Below are positions 26,126 through 35,903 of a DNA stretch of 64,000 bases, piece by piece. Location: NCBI GenBank assembly GCA_028712075.1, contig JAQTQX010000003.1:1-64000 (forward strand), in the 5' to 3' direction. Every line of letters begins with the position of its first letter. Position 1 is the first letter of the stretch. Position numbers and translations under genes: made by a program. Below the pieces are notes generated by a model that was given only the letters and a program-made list of their open reading frames with translations, did no database searches and had not been told where the DNA came from. Source of the stretch: Desulfuromonadaceae bacterium. Its GTDB lineage: Bacteria > Desulfobacterota > Desulfuromonadia > Geobacterales > Pseudopelobacteraceae.

Positions 26126-26821
26126 TCACGATACAATTCGCCCATCGACCAGCTCAATGATTCGTGAACAGCGCTTCGCCAGACGGGGATCATGGGTAAC
26201 AACCAGAAACGTAGTCCCCGATTCCTGATTTACCTCATACAGCAGCTTGAAAATTTCATCGGCAGCCGCAGTATCAAGATTCCCGGTCGGTTCATCGGCC
26301 AGGATGAGCGGTGGGTTGGCGGCAAGCGCACGTGCAATGGCAACCCGCTGCTGCTGCCCGCCGGACAACTTGCCCGGTTTAAAATCCATGCGGCCAGCAA
26401 GACCAACCCGCTCCAGCAATCCGGCGGCACGCACCCGCTGCAGCGGCGTCTGCCGTCCCTGTTCCAGCATGAGCGGCATCATTACGTTTTCAAGAGCGGT
26501 AAATGACGGAATCAGATGATGGAACTGGAACACGAAGCCGATACTCTGCCCACGCAGGCGTGTCAGTCCATCCTCATGCATCGTTCCGGTCTCATACCCC
26601 TGCATCACAAGAGATCCCTCCGTCGGCGGTTCCAACAGACCGATAATATTGAGCAGAGTACTTTTTCCTGATCCGGAGGGGCCGATAAGCGCGGTAAACT
26701 CACCCTGCTGCAGTGTCAGGCTGATCCCATGCAGAACGTGTGTTGTGACACCGTCGCTGCCGTACTGTTTTCGAACATCCGTCAGCTGTAGAACCGGTGT
26801 AGTGATCGTGGTATCAGACAT
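26126..26821 (-). CDS. ABC transporter ATP-binding protein (LolD/MacB type)
   Basis: 231 residues with Walker [11 protein letters not shown]-loop FVFQFHHL, signature [14 protein letters not shown] and Walker [13 protein letters not shown], as in LolD and MacB ATPases. I chose ATG 26821 (MSDTTITT); the longer in-frame start at 26845 lies inside the permease gene. It overlaps the permease stop by 8 bases. Together with the permease and adaptor upstream it forms a three-gene export or lipoprotein-release-like system. Confidence 0.88.
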   Translation of the reverse strand: MSDTTITTPVLQLTDVRKQYGSDGVTTHVLHGISLTLQQGEFTALIGPSGSGKSTLLNIIGLLEPPTEGSLVMQGYETGTMHEDGLTRLRGQSIGFVFQFHHLIPSFTALENVMMPLMLEQGRQTPLQRVRAAGLLERVGLAGRMDFKPGKLSGGQQQRVAIARALAANPPLILADEPTGNLDTAAADEIFKLLYEVNQESGTTFLVVTHDPRLAKRCSRIIELVDGRIVS

Positions 26822-28034
26822 TGCGTATTGCCGCCACAGGATCAAGTCGTGCCGCCCTCACCGCAGGAGCAGCAGCCGAAAAAATTCCGGTTACCGTTGC
26901 AACACCTGCTGCAACCAGAAACATGCGCAGCTCCAGAACCACCGGAAAAATCGGCGTGCCGTCAGGATTAAGCGCCGTTTTAGCGAAGAATGTCACTAGC
27001 AGCGCTCCGACGCCGCAGCCAAAGAGGGAACCGACTAAACCAACCATCCCCCCCTGCAGGAGAAATATCCGGAGAATGCGTCGACGTGAACAGCCCATGG
27101 CCCGCAGAATTCCGACTTCACGTGATTTTTGAATGACCGACACGATCAGTACGCTGGCGATACCAAACGCCACCGAGAGGATGACAAAAAACTGGATCAG
27201 ATAGCTGGAGGCGTTCTGGGAACGGAGTCCAACCATCAGCTGGGCATTGGTTTTCATCCAGCTTTCGGCAGTCAGACCGGTTTGTGCCGCCAGCCGTTCA
27301 CTGATCAGTTCCGCTTTAAAGAGATCACGCACCGTCACGTCAATACTGGATACTCCCCCGACCAAATCAAGCAGGTTCTGGGCGGAGCGGAGCGTAATGA
27401 AAACCCAGCGGCGGTTGAGGTCGCGAACCCCCACGTCAAAAATCCCGGCCACAGTAATGGTTTCGTTACGTCCGTCAGCCGTTTGCAGGCGGATTTTATC
27501 GCCGATCGACGCACCCAAGTCACGCGCAAGATCAGTTCCAATGGCAGCGTTGCTGGCAGAAATACGAAACTCGCCCTCTTTCATGTAGGAAGACATCGGC
27601 ACGATTCTGGTGTATCGCTCCTGGTCAATCCCCATCAGAGCGACCGACTTGGTAGCGGTGCCACGCACCGCAAACGAAGGACCGGAAACCAGAGGAGAAA
27701 CCGCTGTTACCTCGGGGCGCGCTTCAAGTTCGCGCATGGTCTGCTGCCACTGCAGTATGGAGCGGAGCCGTTGCCCCCGCCGCTCTATATTGGCAGAAAC
27801 AGCCAGGGAACTGTCCGGTTTGATAATCCGCCTGGCTTCATCATCCGGCGGCCGCATGACCAGATGCGCCTGAGTACCGAGCGTTTTCTCGATAATGCTG
27901 CGCTGGAGTCCGGTAATCAAAGAGGTCAGGAACACAATGACCCCAACACCCATAACAACCCCGCCCAGCATGAAAAAGGTCTGGGCCCGCCCCTCTCTGA
28001 GAAAGCGAAGTGCCAGCAGCCATTCAATGCGCAC
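26814..28034 (-). CDS. FtsX/LolC-type ABC permease
   Basis: A 406-residue permease with MacB_PCD architecture: helix 1 near residues 20-42, a large periplasmic domain of about 220 residues, then three helices in the last 140 residues with the conserved [17 protein letters not shown] coupling segment. I chose the GTG at 28034 (followed by [14 protein letters not shown]), which overlaps the adaptor stop by 11 bases; the in-frame start at 28124 lacks support. The substrate could be a lipoprotein, peptide or drug; the adaptor argues for MacAB-like export. Confidence 0.87.
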   Translation of the reverse strand: MRIEWLLALRFLREGRAQTFFMLGGVVMGVGVIVFLTSLITGLQRSIIEKTLGTQAHLVMRPPDDEARRIIKPDSSLAVSANIERRGQRLRSILQWQQTMRELEARPEVTAVSPLVSGPSFAVRGTATKSVALMGIDQERYTRIVPMSSYMKEGEFRISASNAAIGTDLARDLGASIGDKIRLQTADGRNETITVAGIFDVGVRDLNRRWVFITLRSAQNLLDLVGGVSSIDVTVRDLFKAELISERLAAQTGLTAESWMKTNAQLMVGLRSQNASSYLIQFFVILSVAFGIASVLIVSVIQKSREVGILRAMGCSRRRILRIFLLQGGMVGLVGSLFGCGVGALLVTFFAKTALNPDGTPIFPVVLELRMFLVAAGVATVTGIFSAAAPAVRAARLDPVAAIRNV

Positions 28035-29253
28035 GGTTGTTCTCACCCGCAACGTGCTGCAGACGAATTCTGCTGCCGACCGGCAGGATTGTGCCACCGG
28101 GCAGAACCATCTCCCCTTCGGCAAGTCCCTTCGTTACCTCACTCGAACCACTCCCACGGGTACCCAGAACAACCGGCTGGCGTACCGCTCTGCCGTTGCG
28201 CACCACCAGTACCCACGGTGTTGTCGAGGCATCGCGGAGAGACTCCGATGGGATAGTCAACACCTTCGAATGACGGGCAACTTCGATTTCCAGGGAAACG
28301 GTCATGTCCGGGACCAGATAGGAAGGGGGGTCAACAACATCACAGCGCACTTCAACCGTGCCCCGCTGAGCATCAACTGCGGGCACCACTGTTGCGAGCC
28401 GGGCCGGGAATGACTTGTCAGGATAGGCATCGGCCGACACGACTGCATCCTGTCCGACCCGCAGCAGTCCAAGGTTTTTTTCGTCGATCTGCGCTGTAAT
28501 CTGGGTGCGGCCGGTGCGCGACAGCACCAATAGAACCGCGCCAGGTTGAACAACATCACCGACTTCGACGTTACGGGCAATCACCGTACCATCACCCGGC
28601 GCCCTGATGATTGTACGGGCACGCTGTTCACGAGCTGCGGAGACAGCGGCACGCGCCTGATTAAGGCGCGCCTGAGCCAGCTTGATGTCGCTCCCGGCAG
28701 GGCGGCTGCTGGTCAACTGCAACCGTTCTCGTTCAACCGTGCCGGTTGCCACATCACGCGCTCGCACAGCTTCATCCAACTCAGAACGACTGGAGATTCC
28801 GGCATCGTAAAGATTCTGAATACGCCCGTAGCTGTTTTGGGTCTGGCGCAGTGCCGCTTCTGCCTCACCAAGTCTCTGCTCGTTTACCGGTTCGTCCACT
28901 GTTCCAATCTGCTTCAGTCGTGCACTGAGTTCTTGTTCCGTAGCACGCGCCTGGTCAAGAACAGCGCGCTCTTCCTCATCACGCAGCTGGACAAGCAGTT
29001 CCCCTGCCCTGACTCGATCCCCCGCCTCAACATGCACCTCAGCAATCGAGCCAAGCAGTTGACTGGCCACCGCAACCCGCGCCAATGCGGTAACCCGACC
29101 GGTGGTAACAACCGTCTGCAGCAGATCACGCCGCTCCACCGGAAAACCGATCACCGTCTTTCCCCACATTTTTGCTCCGCCGATTGCGACCGCAATCACC
29201 AGCAGAACTCCGATAATAAGCGATTGCCAGGGGGTAATTGACCACAACGACAT
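28024..29253 (-). CDS. Periplasmic adaptor (HlyD/MacA-type membrane fusion protein)
   Basis: 409 residues: one membrane anchor (about 8-25), a biotinyl-lipoyl-like half (SQLLGSIAEVHVEAGDRV), an alpha-helical hairpin (about 100-190), the second lipoyl half (IIRAPGDGTVIARNVEVGDVV), then beta-barrel and membrane-proximal domains. MacA-like proteins link an inner-membrane ABC pump to an outer-membrane channel; no TolC gene is in the window. ATG 29253 is preceded by TGAGGTG. It is the first gene of the three-gene export operon. Confidence 0.88.
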   Translation of the reverse strand: MSLWSITPWQSLIIGVLLVIAVAIGGAKMWGKTVIGFPVERRDLLQTVVTTGRVTALARVAVASQLLGSIAEVHVEAGDRVRAGELLVQLRDEEERAVLDQARATEQELSARLKQIGTVDEPVNEQRLGEAEAALRQTQNSYGRIQNLYDAGISSRSELDEAVRARDVATGTVERERLQLTSSRPAGSDIKLAQARLNQARAAVSAAREQRARTIIRAPGDGTVIARNVEVGDVVQPGAVLLVLSRTGRTQITAQIDEKNLGLLRVGQDAVVSADAYPDKSFPARLATVVPAVDAQRGTVEVRCDVVDPPSYLVPDMTVSLEIEVARHSKVLTIPSESLRDASTTPWVLVVRNGRAVRQPVVLGTRGSGSSEVTKGLAEGEMVLPGGTILPVGSRIRLQHVAGENNRAH

Positions 29254-29431
29254 ACGAGGCACCTCAATAAATACCCAGCTCCAAGTACGCGCGGAAATAC
29301 ATCTGGCACACCCACAACCGGCTCTATGAAAAAGACGTTCACACACTCTTCAGTAAGATGTAATGATAATAACTACCCGGAGTGATTTCATTTACAATAG
29401 CTGTACTACAGGAAAAAACCCATGCTGTCAG

Positions 29432-30349
29432 TTACGGTGGACATTGGGCGCACATTGATTTAAACAGGTTGGTACTAAGATAGCGGTCGCCACGATCAGG
29501 AATAATGGCGACGATTGTCCCGGACTCCAGTTCTGCTGCCAGCCTGAACGCCCCCGCCACAGCCGCTCCACCGGACATCCCACAGAAAATCCCTTCCCGA
29601 GTCGCAAGCTGGCGGGCGGTTTCAAAAGCGTCGTCATCTTCAACAGTTATTTTCCGGTGGTAAGCGTCTGGATTGTAGATCGGTGGAACTATCGCTTCCT
29701 TCATGTTTTTAAGCCCCTGGATTTTATGCCCAAGCACCGGCTCTACCGCAACAATCTGTACGTCAGGTTTGGCCTCACAGAAGTATTTTGCCACCCCCAT
29801 AAGAGTGCCGCTGGTACCCATGCCGGCGACAAAATGAGTAACGGCACCGCTTGTCTGGCGCATGATCTCGGGTCCGGTTGTTGCGTAGTGTGCCAGCACA
29901 TTGTTCGGGTTGGCATACTGATTCGGCATATAGTACGTTTTTTGGTCTTCCCCGTAAATTTTGTGTGCCAAGCGAATCGCCCCGTCGGTGGCCTCGCAGC
30001 CGGGTGAAAGCACTATTTCGGCCCCGTAAGCCTCCAGCACGCTGCGCCGCTCCATACTGACACAGGCAGGCATGACCAGTTTGATGCGATACCCTCTGGC
30101 GGCTGCGATCATGGCAAGAGCGATACCGGTATTGCCGGAAGTCGGCTCAAGAATCACCTTGTCAAAGGTCAGCTCACCGCTCGCTTCGGCAGCCAGGATC
30201 ATCTGGCGTGCCGGACGATCTTTAACCGAACCGCCCGGATTGTTACCTTCCAGTTTTACCAGGATCCGTACGCCAGGCTTGGCACCGGGAGCACCGATTT
30301 CGACTACAGGCGTTGAGCCTATTGATTCAAGTAAACTTTGTCCCTTCAT
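29432..30349 (-). CDS. cysM: Cysteine synthase B (O-acetylserine sulfhydrylase)
   Basis: 305 residues. PLP lysine K43 lies in NPGGSVKDRPA, followed by the substrate loop PTSGNTGIALAM and the PLP phosphate-binding glycines GMGTSGTLMG. It makes cysteine from O-acetylserine and sulfide or thiosulfate. CysM fits better than CysK because of length and the short beta8A-beta9A loop, but the two are hard to separate by eye. GAGAGG lies before the ATG. It is not linked to other sulfur genes here. Confidence 0.85.
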   Translation of the reverse strand: MKGQSLLESIGSTPVVEIGAPGAKPGVRILVKLEGNNPGGSVKDRPARQMILAAEASGELTFDKVILEPTSGNTGIALAMIAAARGYRIKLVMPACVSMERRSVLEAYGAEIVLSPGCEATDGAIRLAHKIYGEDQKTYYMPNQYANPNNVLAHYATTGPEIMRQTSGAVTHFVAGMGTSGTLMGVAKYFCEAKPDVQIVAVEPVLGHKIQGLKNMKEAIVPPIYNPDAYHRKITVEDDDAFETARQLATREGIFCGMSGGAAVAGAFRLAAELESGTIVAIIPDRGDRYLSTNLFKSMCAQCPP

Positions 30350-30497
30350 TATCTGCCTCTCTGAACTGGAAATAATATGATGCTACATATATGCCCGACG
30401 CTCGTCAGCCGTCAAGTGAGGAGTTGCAGCCATTTCTTAGGCAGGAAATTGTGAAGGGGGGAAAATCGCGATGAGACGCCAAAAGCGAGTACGACGA

Positions 30498-30533
30498 AAA
30501 AGAAGGGGACACCTCACGGCATCCCCTTCTTTT
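30498..30533 (-). terminator. Rho-independent terminator of the candidate 6S RNA / aroF region
   Basis: A perfect 12-pair stem, AAAAGAAGGGGA with TCCCCTTCTTTT, gives a T5 tract on the minus strand. It lies just after the 3' arm of the candidate 6S RNA. Confidence 0.92.
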
Positions 30534-30538
30534 GTTCA

Positions 30539-30724
30539 TCTCTCCACCCTGACGTCAATTTTAAGGGCCTCCGGCGAGTTCCTTAATTGTGGGAATCAGT
30601 ATACTGCTTCAGGCAAACCTGCGTACAGAAGGCAGCACACCACAGCAGGGAGCGACTCCCGTTTCATTCAGCATTCCGCCCGGGCACATCAACCAACGGG
30701 CAGGGTAGAGAGAACTGTTTACCT
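30539..30724 (-). ncRNA. Candidate 6S RNA (ssrS-like)
   Basis: A roughly 186-nt transcript unit with three independent signs of an RNA gene. A sigma-70 promoter lies just upstream (30731-30759) and a strong terminator just downstream (30498-30533). The ends form a 13-pair closing helix (TCTCTCTACCCTG at the 5' end, CAGGGTGGAGAGA at the 3' end, one wobble). Inside, further paired arms leave an unpaired middle (around GAATGCTGAATGAAAC and ACAATTAAGGAAC), and GGCCCTTAAAATTGACG resembles the enterobacterial 6S segment GCCTTAAAACTGCGACG. Length, single long-hairpin shape and central bubble fit 6S RNA, the regulator of sigma-70 RNA polymerase. No rRNA or protein gene overlaps convincingly. Another abundant small RNA is possible. 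Confidence 0.65.
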
Positions 30725-30730
30725 GGTTGA

Positions 30731-30759
30731 TTATTACTCCGATGACCGGTACATATCAA
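30731..30759 (-). promoter_or_regulatory. Sigma-70 promoter of the candidate 6S RNA
   Basis: On the minus strand -35 TTGATA, a 17-base spacer and -10 TAATAA, with transcription predicted to begin near 30724. It lies within 50 bases of the aroF stop codon, so the RNA is made independently of aroF. Confidence 0.75.
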
Positions 30760-30776
30760 GCGTTTTGTATACAATT

Positions 30777-31790
30777 TCAGCAACTCTGCAAAAATACGGT
30801 CAACTTGCTTATTTCGTTCATCATTTTTTCAAAGCCGGGGAAGGTCAGTGACTGAGGGCCATCGGAGAGAGCCTTTTCTGGTTCAGGGTGGACCTCAACA
30901 AGCACTCCGTCAGCACCTGATACCAGTGCTGCCTTGGCCATCGGCGCAACCAGGGAACGCTTGCCGGTCGCATGGGAGGGATCAACCATGATCGGCAGGT
31001 GCGATAATTCCTTGATCAGCGGCACAATCGACAGATCAAGGGTGTTGCGGGTGGCTGTTTCAAAGGTACGGATACCCCGTTCACATAAAATGACCTGGTC
31101 ATTTCCCTCAGCCAGAATATATTCGGCCGCCGCCAGAAACTCCTCTACCGTAGCGCTCATGCCGCGCTTCAGCAGCACCGGCTTGCGAATACGCCCGACT
31201 TCGCGCAACAGATCAAAGTTCTGCATGTTACGGGCGCCAACCTGCAGCAGATCAGCGTATTCGGCAACCAGTCCAACGTTATCGGGGCTCATCACTTCGG
31301 TGACAATCGGTAAGCCACTCTCTTTTCCGGCAAGAGCCAGCAGCTTAAGCCCTTCTTCACGCAGTCCCTGGAAGGTGTGAGGCCCGGTGCGCGGCTTGAA
31401 GGCACCACCGCGCAGCATATCTGCACCGGTATTTTTTACAAAGAGAGCGGTCTTAATGATCTGCTCCTCGCTCTCGATTGCGCAGGGACCACCTACTACG
31501 ACGGGGCGACACCCTTTGCCCACCTTGACACCGGCCACATCAACAATCGTATCTTCGGGATGGAAATCGCGGGAAACCAGTTTGTACGGTTTTGAAACAT
31601 GCAGAACCCGCTGCACTCCCGGCAGTTCGAGAATATGAGTGTCATCCACGTAACCGTGGTTGCCCAGCACGCCAATTGCCGTACGCTCGCTCCCCGGAAT
31701 CGGTTCAGCACGGAAGCCCATCTCTGCAACAATTCTGGTTATCGCATCTACATCCGCCTGAGTGGCGTTGTGGTTCATTACTATCAGCAT
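30777..31790 (-). CDS. aroF: 3-deoxy-7-phosphoheptulonate synthase (DAHP synthase, type I beta)
   Basis: 337 residues. An N-terminal ferredoxin-like regulatory domain of about 65 residues (MLIVMNHNATQADVDAI) is followed by the TIM-barrel catalytic domain with VVGGPCAIESEEQI, GAFKPRTGPHTFQG, MLKRG-type lysines and DPSHATGKR. It condenses phosphoenolpyruvate and erythrose-4-phosphate, the first shikimate-pathway step; the N-terminal domain is the feedback-control module in Thermotoga-type enzymes. Erythrose-4-phosphate comes from transketolase, encoded two genes upstream. Confidence 0.95.
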   Translation of the reverse strand: MLIVMNHNATQADVDAITRIVAEMGFRAEPIPGSERTAIGVLGNHGYVDDTHILELPGVQRVLHVSKPYKLVSRDFHPEDTIVDVAGVKVGKGCRPVVVGGPCAIESEEQIIKTALFVKNTGADMLRGGAFKPRTGPHTFQGLREEGLKLLALAGKESGLPIVTEVMSPDNVGLVAEYADLLQVGARNMQNFDLLREVGRIRKPVLLKRGMSATVEEFLAAAEYILAEGNDQVILCERGIRTFETATRNTLDLSIVPLIKELSHLPIMVDPSHATGKRSLVAPMAKAALVSGADGVLVEVHPEPEKALSDGPQSLTFPGFEKMMNEISKLTVFLQSC

Positions 31791-31822
31791 AAATAAATCC
31801 GTCTCCTTTACGATTCATCAGG

Positions 31823-32512
31823 CTATTGGTGGCGTTCGGACAACCCCTGCAACTTTTCCATCTGGTGGACCACCACCCTGTTACCCTGCACTTCGATAAT
31901 ACCCTCTTCCTTCAGTTTCTTGAACGTACGGGAGATCGTTTCGCTGGCAGTTCCGAGACGAGAGGCGAGTTCACCCTTTTTGATTCCGAGATCGATGTAG
32001 GTGATACCTCCGTAGCTAGCCGAACTTTCAGCAGCGCGACGCACGAGAAAAGAGGCCAGTCGTGAGGTGACATCGGCAAAGGAGAGTTCTTCAATCTGGC
32101 GAGCAAACTGGCGCAGCATGAGTGACAGCGACACTACCAGATTAAGGGCAAAGTTCGGATTACGGCTCATCAGCTCCAGAAATCCCTGACGGGGAAGGTA
32201 CAGTACCTCGCCGGATTCCATGGCGCGGGCTTCGGCAGGATATTTGCCGTCGCCGAAAAAAGCCGCTTCTGCAAAAGTCTCGCGCGGTTTGACAAAATGA
32301 AGCACCTTTTCACGGCCATCCTGCGACATCCGGCAGAGCTTGATGCTTCCTGACAGCAGCAAATAAAAACCGGTTGCCTCATCTCCCTCACTGAACAGAG
32401 TTTCCCCTTTTTTGAAGTTGCGGCGCACCGTAATGGCGGCCAATGATGCAAGATCAGCATCGTTTAAGCCGGAAAAGAGCAGAGGTTTTTTCAGTTGTTC
32501 AATCAAATCCAT
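31823..32512 (-). CDS. Crp/Fnr-family transcriptional regulator
   Basis: 229 residues: a cyclic-nucleotide-binding-type beta barrel (about 10-120), a long dimer helix and a C-terminal winged helix with the recognition motif GELASRLGTASETISRTFKKL. It has only one cysteine (KLCRM), so it cannot carry the FNR 4Fe-4S cluster; the effector is unknown. I chose ATG 32512 (MDLIEQLKK), preceded by CAGG. It lies upstream of aroF in the same direction with a 32-base gap, so co-transcription is possible. Confidence 0.85.
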   Translation of the reverse strand: MDLIEQLKKPLLFSGLNDADLASLAAITVRRNFKKGETLFSEGDEATGFYLLLSGSIKLCRMSQDGREKVLHFVKPRETFAEAAFFGDGKYPAEARAMESGEVLYLPRQGFLELMSRNPNFALNLVVSLSLMLRQFARQIEELSFADVTSRLASFLVRRAAESSASYGGITYIDLGIKKGELASRLGTASETISRTFKKLKEEGIIEVQGNRVVVHQMEKLQGLSERHQ

Positions 32513-32532
32513 GTCAACCTGTAAAAAGCAGC

Positions 32533-32632
32533 TTACCACGGAGTCACGGAGGCACAGAGAAAACCAAAATAAGATACTTAAAATCTTTGGGGTAAACCTC
32601 TGCTTTTGATCTCTCTGTGTCTCTGTGGTAAG
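32533..32632. repeat. Family B repeat with inverted arms
   Basis: CCACGGAGTCACGGAGGCACAGAG on the left and CTCTCTGTGTCTCTGTGG on the right, about 50 bases apart, lie between the Crp/Fnr gene and tkt. The arms are complementary, and the right arm reaches to within 3 bases of the tkt stop codon. Confidence 0.75.
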
Positions 32633-32634
32633 GC

Positions 32635-34638
32635 TTATTTTTTAAGAAATACTTTAATCCGATCAGCAACCTGCGGTGCGGTAAAACCGAATTTCTCCGC
32701 AAGGACCTTGTCCGGCGCAGATGCGCCAAAGTGATCTATGCCGATGAACAGACCTTCACAGCCGATGACGCGCCCCCACGGTGCACCTCGACCCGCTTCA
32801 AAAGCGACGCGCGGCACCCCTGCCGGAAGCAGTTCATTGCGATATTCAACCGGTTGTGCGAGGAAAGTCTCCAGACACGGAACGGAGACGATGCGGACTT
32901 TGATTCCCTGAGATCCGAGTGCTACCGCCGCCTCAGCGGCAACATGCACTTCTGAACCGCTCGCCAGAACCACCACATCAACTGTCCCCTCCGGGGAAGA
33001 AACGATATAGCCCCCTCTAAGTGCGTCTGTCGGCACAAATGCTGAGGGGCGGGCAACGACCGGCAGCTTCTGACGGGTTAGAATCAATGCAGTCGGGCCG
33101 CTGTACTGCAACGCAGCCTGCCAGGCCATCGCGGTTTCAACGCCATCGGCAGGACGAATAACCTGCAGACCCGGAATGAGACGCAGTGATGCAACATGCT
33201 CGATCGGCTGATGTGTCGGTCCATCTTCACCGACAAAAAATGAATCGTGGGTGAAAATATAGATGGACTGCAGTTTCATCAGAGCCGAGAGCCGAACTGC
33301 CGGACGGCAGTAATCGGCAAACACCAGAAATGTGGCGCCGTACGGAATAAAACAGCCATATAGAGCCATACCATTTACAATCGCACCCATGGCATGTTCG
33401 CGGATGCCAAAGTGCAGATTTCGTCCGGCAAAACTGACGGCCTGAACCGAAGGGGAACCTTTGATATCACTGTTATTAGAGGGCGACAGATCGGCAGATC
33501 CTCCTACCACCGAGGGGATGAGTGCCGCCACCTTCTGCAGCACCGTACCGGAAAGCGATCGGGTCGCACCATCCTTGCCGGCGACTGCCGCCAGCAACTC
33601 CTCCGTCAAGTTGGTCGGCAGGTGCTTATGCCATAATTCATCCCATAGTTTCGATTTTTCAGGATTTGCGGCATGCCATGAGGTGAAACCACGCTGCCAC
33701 GCTGCGTAGCGCAGCTTCAGCTCTTCAACCCGCTCCCTGCAGGTATCACGCACATCTTGGGGAACCTCGAACGGCGGAGAGTCCCACCCGAGATTAGCAC
33801 GGGTTGCAGCGATTTCATCGACACCGAGTGGTGAGCCGTGCGCAGCTGATGATCCCTGCTTTGCCGGGCTCCCGTACGCAATCTGAGTCGTGGCTATGAT
33901 AAGGGACGGTTTACCGGTTTCAGCCTTGGCTGCAGCAATTGCAGCAACTATCTGATCGTTATTGTGGCCGTCAATCTTCTGAACATGCCAACCGCAGGCG
34001 TTGAAGCGCTCTTCGACATCCTCGGACCAGGCCAGATCGGTCTTCCCTTCAATGGTTATGCTGTTACTGTCATAAATATAGATCAGGTTATCCAGCTTCA
34101 AGTGGCCAGCCAGGGCAGCGGCTTCGTAACTGATCCCCTCCTGAAGACAGCCATCACCCATCAGGGTGTAGATGTAATGATTGACCGGCTTAAAATCATG
34201 CGTATTAAAACGCTCGGCCGCCATTTTTGCCGCTATGCCCATGCCGACACCGTTTGCAAAACCCTGCCCGAGCGGGCCAGTAGTCACTTCAACGCCGACG
34301 GTATGACCGAACTCGGGATGCCCGGGGGTTTTGCTCCCCCATTGACGAAAATTCTTGAGTTCAGCCATGGAAAGATCAAAACCGAACAGGTGCAGCAGAG
34401 AATACAACAACATCGAACCATGTCCTGCCGAGAGAATGAAGCGGTCACGATTTGACCAGAGCGGATCCTCCGGATTAAATTCCAGAAAATTGCCCCACAG
34501 AGCAACTGCGCAGTCCGCCGCCCCCATAGGAAGACCGGGATGGCCGGAATTAGCCTTGTCAACAGCCTCGGCAGAGATGATTCGTATGGCGTCGGCGCAC
34601 CGCCGGGCCTTGTCAGCAGGGATCACGATATGGCGCAT
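32635..34638 (-). CDS. tkt: Transketolase
   Basis: 667 residues, the usual length for the single-chain enzyme. The thiamine-diphosphate motif [14 protein letters not shown]...DSNSITIEG is intact, and [12 protein letters not shown] and the pyrimidine-domain segment [18 protein letters not shown] are diagnostic. It transfers two-carbon units in the pentose phosphate pathway and supplies erythrose-4-phosphate to AroF and sedoheptulose-7-phosphate to GmhA, both encoded in this window. Confidence 0.96.
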   Translation of the reverse strand: MRHIVIPADKARRCADAIRIISAEAVDKANSGHPGLPMGAADCAVALWGNFLEFNPEDPLWSNRDRFILSAGHGSMLLYSLLHLFGFDLSMAELKNFRQWGSKTPGHPEFGHTVGVEVTTGPLGQGFANGVGMGIAAKMAAERFNTHDFKPVNHYIYTLMGDGCLQEGISYEAAALAGHLKLDNLIYIYDSNSITIEGKTDLAWSEDVEERFNACGWHVQKIDGHNNDQIVAAIAAAKAETGKPSLIIATTQIAYGSPAKQGSSAAHGSPLGVDEIAATRANLGWDSPPFEVPQDVRDTCRERVEELKLRYAAWQRGFTSWHAANPEKSKLWDELWHKHLPTNLTEELLAAVAGKDGATRSLSGTVLQKVAALIPSVVGGSADLSPSNNSDIKGSPSVQAVSFAGRNLHFGIREHAMGAIVNGMALYGCFIPYGATFLVFADYCRPAVRLSALMKLQSIYIFTHDSFFVGEDGPTHQPIEHVASLRLIPGLQVIRPADGVETAMAWQAALQYSGPTALILTRQKLPVVARPSAFVPTDALRGGYIVSSPEGTVDVVVLASGSEVHVAAEAAVALGSQGIKVRIVSVPCLETFLAQPVEYRNELLPAGVPRVAFEAGRGAPWGRVIGCEGLFIGIDHFGASAPDKVLAEKFGFTAPQVADRIKVFLKK

Positions 34639-34668
34639 AAAAACATTCCTTTCGTCTGCAAATATAAT

Positions 34669-35721
34669 CTATGTAAAATGATTAAAACCCTTGGCCAGGA
34701 CGTTGTAGCGGCTGCCATCCGGATTTACGACTATCACCTCCGGAGAACTTGTGACTATACCAATACGAGTTGCCACAATGCCACACTTTTTCATGCAGGA
34801 ATCAATTTTTTCCCGGTTGTCACAGTGTGCCGTAAAGCAGAGTTCGTAATCTTCTCCCCCTGTAAGCGGCAGAGAATCAAATGAAAGCGGGCAACGAGCA
34901 GAATGCGAACGAAACTCGGCAGAAAGAGGAAGATCGCCTCGCTGAAGAGAGCCACCGACGCCCGACTGTTCGGCGATATGCCCAAAATCTGCCAGAATAC
35001 CGTCACTGATATCGATCATGGCGGTTGCCAACCCCGCTTCGGCAAGGGCCAGAGCCGATGACACACGCGGTGTCGGATTGAGGAACCGGGAGAGGATAAA
35101 GTCATCTCCATCCCCTCCCCTTTCAAGGGGGAGGTCGGGAGGGGGATGGGGTAAACACTGATCCTCCAGAATCTTCAGCCCGAGCGCTGCATCACCGAGC
35201 GTACCGGTCACCCAGATGTCATCGTCAGGTCCCGCACCGGCACGCCTGACTATCATCTTTGGATATTGTTCACCCATGATGGTAACGGAAATTGACAGGC
35301 CCGCAGGCGAAAAACAGGTATCCCCCCCTACCAGCGTTACCCGGCTTTCGGCGGCCATGGCAAGAAAACCACGCATAACATCATCTATGAATCCGAGAGA
35401 AGTATTTGCGGGAACTCCAAGAGAAAGTAGCGCCCAGCGAGGGATACCACCCATCGCCGCAATATCCGAAATACTTACGGCCAGAGCTTTGCGCCCCAAG
35501 CGGTATGGCTCGTGCCAGGAACGGCGGAAATGCACGTCTTCGAGCAGCATATCTGTAGAGGTCAACAGCTGCATTCCGTCAGACAGGGAAGTAACTGCAG
35601 CATCATCGCCAATGCCGGTTATAACACCCTCATGAGTGGAAACATCGGCAGAAATGCGCGATATGAGGCCGAACTCGCCAAGGATGGCAAGTGAGGTGTC
35701 TGGAGAATGGTGCACGGTCAT
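34669..35721 (-). CDS. thiL: Thiamine-monophosphate kinase, with a repeat-derived insertion
   Basis: 350 residues from the ATG at 35721 (MTVHHSPDT); an in-frame start at 35820 adds a Cys-rich tail unlike the family. The motifs GIGDDAAV, STDMLLEDVHF, MGGIPRWALLSLGVP, VGGDT and IDISDGILAD are those of ThiL, which phosphorylates thiamine monophosphate to thiamine diphosphate, the cofactor of the adjacent transketolase. Between GLKILEDQ and FILSRFLNPTPR there is an insertion of about 16 residues (about 189-205, CLPHPPPDLPLERGGDG) encoded by a family C repeat. It falls in a variable surface loop, and all catalytic motifs are intact. Confidence 0.92.
   Translation of the reverse strand: MTVHHSPDTSLAILGEFGLISRISADVSTHEGVITGIGDDAAVTSLSDGMQLLTSTDMLLEDVHFRRSWHEPYRLGRKALAVSISDIAAMGGIPRWALLSLGVPANTSLGFIDDVMRGFLAMAAESRVTLVGGDTCFSPAGLSISVTIMGEQYPKMIVRRAGAGPDDDIWVTGTLGDAALGLKILEDQCLPHPPPDLPLERGGDGDDFILSRFLNPTPRVSSALALAEAGLATAMIDISDGILADFGHIAEQSGVGGSLQRGDLPLSAEFRSHSARCPLSFDSLPLTGGEDYELCFTAHCDNREKIDSCMKKCGIVATRIGIVTSSPEVIVVNPDGSRYNVLAKGFNHFT
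35107..35156. repeat. Family C repeat inserted in-frame in thiL
   Basis: CCCCTCCCCTTTCAAGGGGGAGG with a trailing GGGGGATGGGG matches the elements at 998-1273. It lies inside the thiL reading frame and is translated as a Pro-rich peptide with no stop. Confidence 0.85.
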
Positions 35722-35903
35722 GTTCAATTCGTTTGAGTACTGGAAAACGGTGCTGGCATTGTAGCGAAGAGTACAGTAATGGCAAGAAAAATCAACAGGA
35801 TGTCGGCTGCACAGTGGCAATAAATACTATTGCAACGCCCGAAGTACTATGCTAGTTTTCTCCTGTTTAATTATCGTTTAATGCATACAAAAAGGAGCTT
35901 TAC

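Noticed and set aside
27129..28256. 375-codon plus-strand ORF
   Set aside because: Antisense to the FtsX/LolC-type permease and adaptor, which have clear domains; composition is atypical for a protein.
30471..30851. 126-codon plus-strand ORF downstream of cysM
   Set aside because: It runs through the terminator and the candidate 6S RNA and into the aroF 3' end on the opposite strand, is unusually rich in Arg, and has no ribosome site.
31823..32512. Oxygen-sensing FNR
   Set aside because: Only one cysteine; the 4Fe-4S ligands are missing.
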